This document shows positions 40,101 through 44,372 of a stretch of 44,372 bases of DNA, in pieces (position 1 is the stretch's first letter; each line of letters opens with the position of its first letter). The notes below the pieces were generated by a model, which was given only the letters and a program-made list of their open reading frames with translations, was not told where the DNA came from and searched no databases. The position numbers were made by a program, and so were the translations under genes. The stretch is from an uncultured Oscillospiraceae bacterium. GTDB lineage: Bacteria; Bacillota; Clostridia; Oscillospirales; Oscillospiraceae. The stretch covers positions 1 to 44,372 of the forward strand of contig CAAEKQ010000042.1 of NCBI GenBank assembly GCA_900756575.1. The letters are read 5' to 3'.

Positions 40101-42551
40101 TTAGCGTCGGCGGAGATTCTGTCCCAGGCTCAGCCGATCCTGCCGCTTTTCCTTGAGCTTTCCGACGAGCAGCCCCGTCTTTTCAAAGATCATCAATACC
40201 GTCCGCATGATCTGGAAGGACAGCATCATGAACACCACCAGCACCAGCCCGGTTTCCAGCGTGGGTGCGGTAAAGCCAAACACCGGGCTCAACACCGTGA
40301 AGCAAACCAGCTCCGCCAGCGCCATCACCGCAATCAGAGCAGAACGCTTCCAGTCCAGGGGCTGGGACACCTGATAGAGCACCCGCAGTCCCACCACTGC
40401 CAGCACCACAGCGCTCATGGTATAAAGCTGCTCGGTGGGGAAATGGAACACCGCCACAAAGGCCTCGATCAGCAAAATCAAAATCACATTGGTCAGGCCG
40501 CCCGGGAGCGCTTTTAAGAACACGTTGGTGATAAACCGGCCCTTGACCCGCTCGTGGTTAGGCTCCAGCGCCAGGAAGAACGCCGGTGCGCCGATGGTCA
40601 GGCCGCTGATGACGGACAGATGCAGGGGCACCAGGGGATAGGGCATGTTCACAAACAGGGAAATCACCGAAATCAGGAACGAGAAAATATTCTTCACAAA
40701 AAACAGCGACGCCGCCCGCTGAATATTATTGATAACCCGCCGCCCCTCGTCTACCACCTGGGGCATGGTGGAGAAGTCGGAATCCAGCAGCACCAGCTGT
40801 GCCACCTGACAGGCCGCATCTGCGCCGGACGCCATGGCGATGCCGCAGTCCGCGTCCTTCAGGGCCAGTACGTCATTCACACCGTCGCCGGTCATGGCCA
40901 CGGTATGCCCCGCCTTCTGCATCGCCTTGACCAGCTTCCGCTTCTGATCCGGGGTCACGCGGCCAAACACCGCATAGTGCTCCGCCGCTTCTTCGATTTC
41001 TTCATCGGTGGTCAGGGTCGAAGCGTCCACATACAGGTCCGCATCGGAAATGCCCGCCTGCCGCGCCACCTCAGACACGGTCACCGGGTTATCGCCGGAG
41101 ATCACGCGGATGGACACGCCCTGCTGGGTAAAGTACCGGAAGGTCTCCGGGGCCTCGGGACGAATGCGGTTGGTCAGCGGAATCAGCGCCATGGGCGTTA
41201 CGGAATTGACCACCAGATTTCCCGGCTCCGGCGCGCCGTCATACCTTGCCAGCAGCAGCACCCGATAGCCGCGACTGCTCCAGCTCTCCACTTCCTTGCC
41301 CACTTCGTCATAACGGGCGCTCATAATAAACTCCGGCGCGCCTACCAAAAAGCTGCCCTTATCCTCAAACACCACGCCGGTCCATTTGGTGGCGGAGGAA
41401 AAGGGGATCACCTGTTTCGCCGTCCACTTGGGCTCCCGGCAAAATTTATCCGCCATGGCCCGGCCGGTATCGTTGTCCGCCTTGGCCGCGCCGTAAATTT
41501 CCGAAAGAATCTCCTGGACTTGATGGTATTCCACCCCGTCCATGGGCACCGGATCGCCGGGCTCCATCACATTTTCCGTAATGGTTCCGGTTTTATCCAC
41601 ACAGAGCACATCCACCCGGGCCAGATTCTCGATGCAGTTCATGTCCTGGGTCAGAACTTGCTTCTGGGCCAACCGAATGACGCTGACCGCCAGCGCCACA
41701 CTGGTGAGCAAATACAGTCCCTCGGGGATCATACCGATCAGTGCCGCCACCGTGGCCTTCACCGATGCCTGAAGGCCCAGATCCAGCACCTTAAACTGCT
41801 TGATAAACAGGACAATGCCCAGGGGGATCATGGTAATGCCGATCACCCGAATGACCTTGTCCAGCGATTCCATCATTTCGGAGTTGCCGACCTTCACGTC
41901 CTTCTTGGCCTCCAGGGTCAGCTTGGCGGCATAGGAATCCGCGCCTACCTGGGTCAGCTGTGCCTTACAGCGCCCGGACACCACAAAGCTGCCGGACAGG
42001 AGCACATCTCCCGTGCGCTTCACAATGGCGTCCTCCTCGCCGGTAATCAGGGACTCGTTCACCTGAACCTGCCCCACACGTACCACCGCATCGGCGCAAA
42101 TCTGGTCGCCGGATGCAAATTCTACAATATCGTCCCGCACCAGCCGATCAGATTCCACCATCTCCCGCTTGCCGTTTCGGATGGTGGGCACCTTCCGCGC
42201 CGTCATCAGGGTCAGCTGGTCAATGGTGCGCTTGGAGCGGATCTCCTGAAAAATGCCGATGGCCGTGTTGGTGATGGCAATGCCCAAAAACAGCATATCG
42301 CCAAACGCGCCCACCACCGCCAAACAGGCCGCCAGAATGATAAAAATCAGGTTGAAATAGGTCAGACAGTTGTCCCGGATGATCTGCTTTTCCGACTTGG
42401 TAGGGGACTCCACCTGGACATTGCTGAGACCGGCCTGCATTCGCTGCCGGACCGCCGCGTCGCTGAGTCCCTGGGTGTGGGGTGGATCACAGGCCGGAAT
42501 CGTTTTGGGGGGGCGTTGGATCTCCGGCTTCGCCGGCTGCTTCTTTCCCAT
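40101..42551 (-). CDS. HAD-type cation-transporting P-type ATPase
   Basis: 816 residues from ATG 42551 (ribosome site AAAGGA); an ATG eight codons upstream lacks one. Actuator TGE at 170-172, ion-site IPEGL (275-279), phosphorylation site DKTGT with Asp319, then SGDNPVTV and MTGDGVNDVLALKDADCGIAM hinge motifs, and about ten membrane helices. No N-terminal heavy-metal domain or CPC motif is present, so Ca2+ or another hard cation is likelier than Cu or Zn. The overall form recalls the CtpE/CaxP-like group. The ion cannot be fixed from sequence. Only one subunit is needed. Confidence 0.9.
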   Translation of the reverse strand: MGKKQPAKPEIQRPPKTIPACDPPHTQGLSDAAVRQRMQAGLSNVQVESPTKSEKQIIRDNCLTYFNLIFIILAACLAVVGAFGDMLFLGIAITNTAIGIFQEIRSKRTIDQLTLMTARKVPTIRNGKREMVESDRLVRDDIVEFASGDQICADAVVRVGQVQVNESLITGEEDAIVKRTGDVLLSGSFVVSGRCKAQLTQVGADSYAAKLTLEAKKDVKVGNSEMMESLDKVIRVIGITMIPLGIVLFIKQFKVLDLGLQASVKATVAALIGMIPEGLYLLTSVALAVSVIRLAQKQVLTQDMNCIENLARVDVLCVDKTGTITENVMEPGDPVPMDGVEYHQVQEILSEIYGAAKADNDTGRAMADKFCREPKWTAKQVIPFSSATKWTGVVFEDKGSFLVGAPEFIMSARYDEVGKEVESWSSRGYRVLLLARYDGAPEPGNLVVNSVTPMALIPLTNRIRPEAPETFRYFTQQGVSIRVISGDNPVTVSEVARQAGISDADLYVDASTLTTDEEIEEAAEHYAVFGRVTPDQKRKLVKAMQKAGHTVAMTGDGVNDVLALKDADCGIAMASGADAACQVAQLVLLDSDFSTMPQVVDEGRRVINNIQRAASLFFVKNIFSFLISVISLFVNMPYPLVPLHLSVISGLTIGAPAFFLALEPNHERVKGRFITNVFLKALPGGLTNVILILLIEAFVAVFHFPTEQLYTMSAVVLAVVGLRVLYQVSQPLDWKRSALIAVMALAELVCFTVLSPVFGFTAPTLETGLVLVVFMMLSFQIMRTVLMIFEKTGLLVGKLKEKRQDRLSLGQNLRRR

Positions 42552-42609
42552 AGGGATACGTTCCTTTCTGTTCATCTCTGCCGCGCAATCACATGGATTG
42601 GGCGTATTA

Positions 42610-42663
42610 TGAATGTAGACGCCGCACTGCGGCGCCTACAGGATTCATTTGTGCGGTGTTGCC
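42610..42663. repeat. Repeat-element end plus GC hairpin
   Basis: ATTTGTGCGGTGTTGCC (42647-42663) is nearly identical to the right terminal repeat of the element at 27586-27746. Directly left of it lies an imperfect palindrome: GTAGACGCCGC (42615-42625) with GCGGCGCCTAC (42629-42639), extended by TGAAT/ATTCA. No matching left end was found, so this is a solo end or a different, shorter element. It abuts the stop codon of the surface-protein gene and may serve as its terminator. Confidence 0.55.
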
Positions 42664-44115
42664 TTAGGTGGAAAAATAACTAAAGTGCATATAGTCCTTG
42701 ACCGAGCGCCAGTTGCCGCCCCAGCCAAAGCCATATTTTTTGAAGGCATTGACCACATCGCCGTCTGCCGGGATGGAATAGGGATCCTCGCCGGGCTTCC
42801 AGTAGGAGCCGGTGGTGATTACGCCTCCGCGAATTTCACAGTTTTCATTGGGGTTGATATCAATGGCCAGGCCGGGCATATGCTCAGAGCCATACTCCCA
42901 GCGGTAGCAGCCCACGTCCTTGATGGGGAACTGCTCGTCGCCGTTGTAGATCTCCTCAAAAATCGCCTGAATGGAATCCGCCATGTTTTCATGGACAGTC
43001 AGGTACTTATACTTGGTCACCTTTGTGGTATGGGTGCTGTCGGCATAGTCCCACACGGGCACGGTGATGGTCACCATATGGCTGTAGGCCTCGTCCGCAG
43101 ACTGATAATACCGGCGGGGATCGGGCACCTCGGTACCGAACACCCGGATGCACTTCTCCGCATAGGTTTCCCCGTCATAGGACAAGGATACATTCCGCTT
43201 GCAGGTAATGGTGTAGCTGTCCACAAGGCCGTTCCAGGTGTAGGCGTAAATCTCAGCGGTGCCTTCGCCCACAGCCGTTACCATACCGGAGAGATTCACC
43301 GTGGCAACGCCGGGATCCGAGGAAGCCCAGGTAATGGTCTGGTTGCTGGCATCCTCCGGGGCAATTCCGGCCTCGAGATATGTCCACTGGCCGATGGTCA
43401 GGGTATCGGTATCGCCGGTGATCCAGATCTCAGTCGGATCCACCGTCTCCCGCCCGTCAAAGGGCTGAAGGCTGGTGTCCAGCCGCTGGAGCACCACCGC
43501 GCATTCGGCACGGGTCGTGCTGTTCTTGGGGTCGAAGCGATAGGTGCCGTCCCCCTGGCTTTTGCCGTTGAGAATGCCGGTCTGCCGCATGGCCTCCACC
43601 GACTCTGCCGCAAAGTTCGAGATCTTGTCGGCGTCGGCAAAGGAATCCACCACATTCTCCCCAAGGCTTACCATCTCATAATTATAAATCGACGCATAGC
43701 GCACCACGAAGGTGGCCATCTGCTCCCGGGTCACCGGAACATTGGGAGAAAACACGCCGTCGCCAGTGCCCTTGGCAATGCCATAGCGCACGGCCCAGGT
43801 GATATAAGGTGCATAGTAGGAATTCGCCGGTACATCCTGAAACAGCGCATATGTATCCGAGTAGTCCTCCGGTGCCACACCGGCCATCCGCCCCAGAACC
43901 GTGACGAACATACCGCGGGTCATCGGGGTATTGGGCTGAAAGCTGGTTTCGGACACACCCTTAAACACATCGCCCTCCAGGGCCCATCGAATGGCATCTT
44001 CTGCCCAATGACCGCTGATGTCGGTGATGCTGCCTGAGTCCACGGCAAATGCCTCAGGTACCATCGCCACCGTCAACGTCAGAGCCAGTAATATTGCTAA
44101 GAATCGTTTCCGCAT
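42664..44115 (-). CDS. Surface protein: signal peptide, three SLH domains, Ig-like domain, M15 carboxypeptidase-like domain
   Basis: 483 residues from ATG 44115 (ribosome site GGAGG). Signal peptide to about residue 25, SLH repeats (about 32-80, 92-140 and 155-215) with TRGMFVT, TREQMAT and TRAECAV motifs, a bacterial Ig-like (BIG2) domain at about 230-305, then a peptidase M15/VanY-type domain at about 365-483. Its zinc motif SxHxxGxAxD is SEHMPGLAID (His412, Asp419) and the last histidine is in DYMHFSY (His477). It would bind wall polymers and trim peptidoglycan stem peptides. The stop codon abuts a repeat-element end. Confidence 0.9.
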   Translation of the reverse strand: MRKRFLAILLALTLTVAMVPEAFAVDSGSITDISGHWAEDAIRWALEGDVFKGVSETSFQPNTPMTRGMFVTVLGRMAGVAPEDYSDTYALFQDVPANSYYAPYITWAVRYGIAKGTGDGVFSPNVPVTREQMATFVVRYASIYNYEMVSLGENVVDSFADADKISNFAAESVEAMRQTGILNGKSQGDGTYRFDPKNSTTRAECAVVLQRLDTSLQPFDGRETVDPTEIWITGDTDTLTIGQWTYLEAGIAPEDASNQTITWASSDPGVATVNLSGMVTAVGEGTAEIYAYTWNGLVDSYTITCKRNVSLSYDGETYAEKCIRVFGTEVPDPRRYYQSADEAYSHMVTITVPVWDYADSTHTTKVTKYKYLTVHENMADSIQAIFEEIYNGDEQFPIKDVGCYRWEYGSEHMPGLAIDINPNENCEIRGGVITTGSYWKPGEDPYSIPADGDVVNAFKKYGFGWGGNWRSVKDYMHFSYFST

Positions 44116-44156
44116 TTTTTCCTCCATTGCGTGTGCCGTACATACGTTACTCGCTC

Positions 44157-44185
44157 ATTATACCATAGGTCTTCCGGTTTGACCA
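44157..44185 (-). promoter_or_regulatory. Promoter of the SLH-M15 surface protein
   Basis: Minus-strand TGGTCA (44180-44185) and TATAAT (44157-44162), 17 bp apart, with TGG before the -10. Confidence 0.6.
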
Positions 44186-44232
44186 GTAACAATTTGTTAA
44201 GATTTTGAGAATTTCTCCCTACAATCTCTTTA

Positions 44233-44372
44233 GGGCAATACCGCACAAATCGGCAAGAGAGTCTGGCGAGAGATTTTTCGTCAGAAAAAGGTGGAAAACC
44301 GCAGGAATACTTTGTGTATTGCAAGGTTTTCCGAACGAATTTCTGGCGGAAAAGATCCGTCAGAATCCGCAG
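44233..44372. mobile_element. MITE-like repeat, copy 2 (cut by window end)
   Basis: It begins with GGGCAATACCGCACAAAT and follows the 27586 copy throughout, including TTTTTCGTC, GAAAAAGG, CGCAGG, ATACTTTGTGTAT and GGCGGAAAAGATC. Stem arms GGAAAACC (44293-44300) and GGTTTTCC (44325-44332) enclose AATAC/GTATT (44306-44310/44316-44320). The right end lies beyond the window. A 75-codon leftward frame across it is not a gene. Confidence 0.75.

Noticed and set aside
44097..44324. 75-codon leftward frame at the right edge
   Set aside because: It lies within the repeat element, and a similar frame in the other copy (27459-27728) diverges in protein sequence while the stems are kept, so selection is not on a protein.
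1..44372. tRNA, rRNA, CRISPR array, prophage, integrase or toxin-antitoxin genes
   Set aside because: Intergenic stretches were read for cloverleaf T-arm motifs, spaced direct repeats and mobile-gene signatures; none was found.

Overview
The window is a chromosomal segment of a GC-rich, Gram-positive anaerobe of the class Clostridia. It most likely comes from an Oscillospiraceae-type gut bacterium; I cannot name a genus from sequence alone. The reasons are near-consensus sigma-A promoters with strong Shine-Dalgarno sites, LCP, SLH and other monoderm envelope proteins, a bile salt hydrolase, and a Gram-positive style infC-rpmI-rplT operon with an attenuated leader. Almost all of the DNA is coding. 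Most genes are housekeeping or transport genes, and there is no prophage, CRISPR array, tRNA or rRNA.

Layout. 1-213: a perfect-consensus leftward promoter whose transcript starts with three tandem hairpins and leaves the window. 214-3445: a leftward operon for a polar amino-acid ABC transporter (SBP, permease, ATPase) overlapping a DapF-like amino-acid racemase. 3621-5206: a NimA-like flavin-binding protein, then a low-GC orphan membrane/coiled-coil gene. 5333-7225: a flavodoxin plus a CoaC-like flavoprotein that lacks the usual cysteine, then a polysaccharide deacetylase. 7436-9016: an SLH/transglutaminase surface protein interrupted by an in-frame TAG. 9101-13404: bile salt hydrolase, MOSC protein, pgsA, a TfoX-N protein and a MATE exporter. 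13611-17990: a leftward five-gene operon (yfbR-like, ACT, PFL/UPF0210, cca, cvpA-like). 18200-24103, rightward: PucR-type regulator and DMT exporter, two P-loop metallochaperone-like proteins (one with a long His-rich linker, one fused to a YcgQ/DUF1980-like domain), and an LCP protein with a Tyr/Gly/Asp-rich tail. 24151-27380, leftward: an RsmF-like rRNA methyltransferase and typA. 27766-31849, rightward: mnmG, tatD, deoC and a GlmU-N-like nucleotidyltransferase. 32029-32610: xpt. 32677-35958, leftward: gtrA-like and two paralogous MATE genes. 36125-37420: rplT, rpmI, infC and their leader. 37504-40000: an XpaC-like protein and wecB/mnaA. 40101-42551: a P-type ATPase. 42664-44115: an SLH/Ig-like/peptidase M15 surface protein.

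The strongest unusual signals are these. (1) A MITE-like repeat of about 161 bp with 18-bp terminal inverted repeats occurs at 27586-27746 and again, cut by the window end, at 44233-44372. Its internal hairpins differ in sequence between copies but keep their pairing. One copy sits inside the predicted mnmG 5' leader, and a related end lies at 42647-42663. (2) A CoaC-family flavoprotein has Tyr where the catalytic Cys should be and is co-transcribed with a flavodoxin. (3) infC appears to start at an ATC codon. (4) A racemase is translationally coupled to an amino-acid importer. (5) There is a putative zinc-related P-loop pair. None of these is shown here to be a new defence or mobile system; each is offered with a test.
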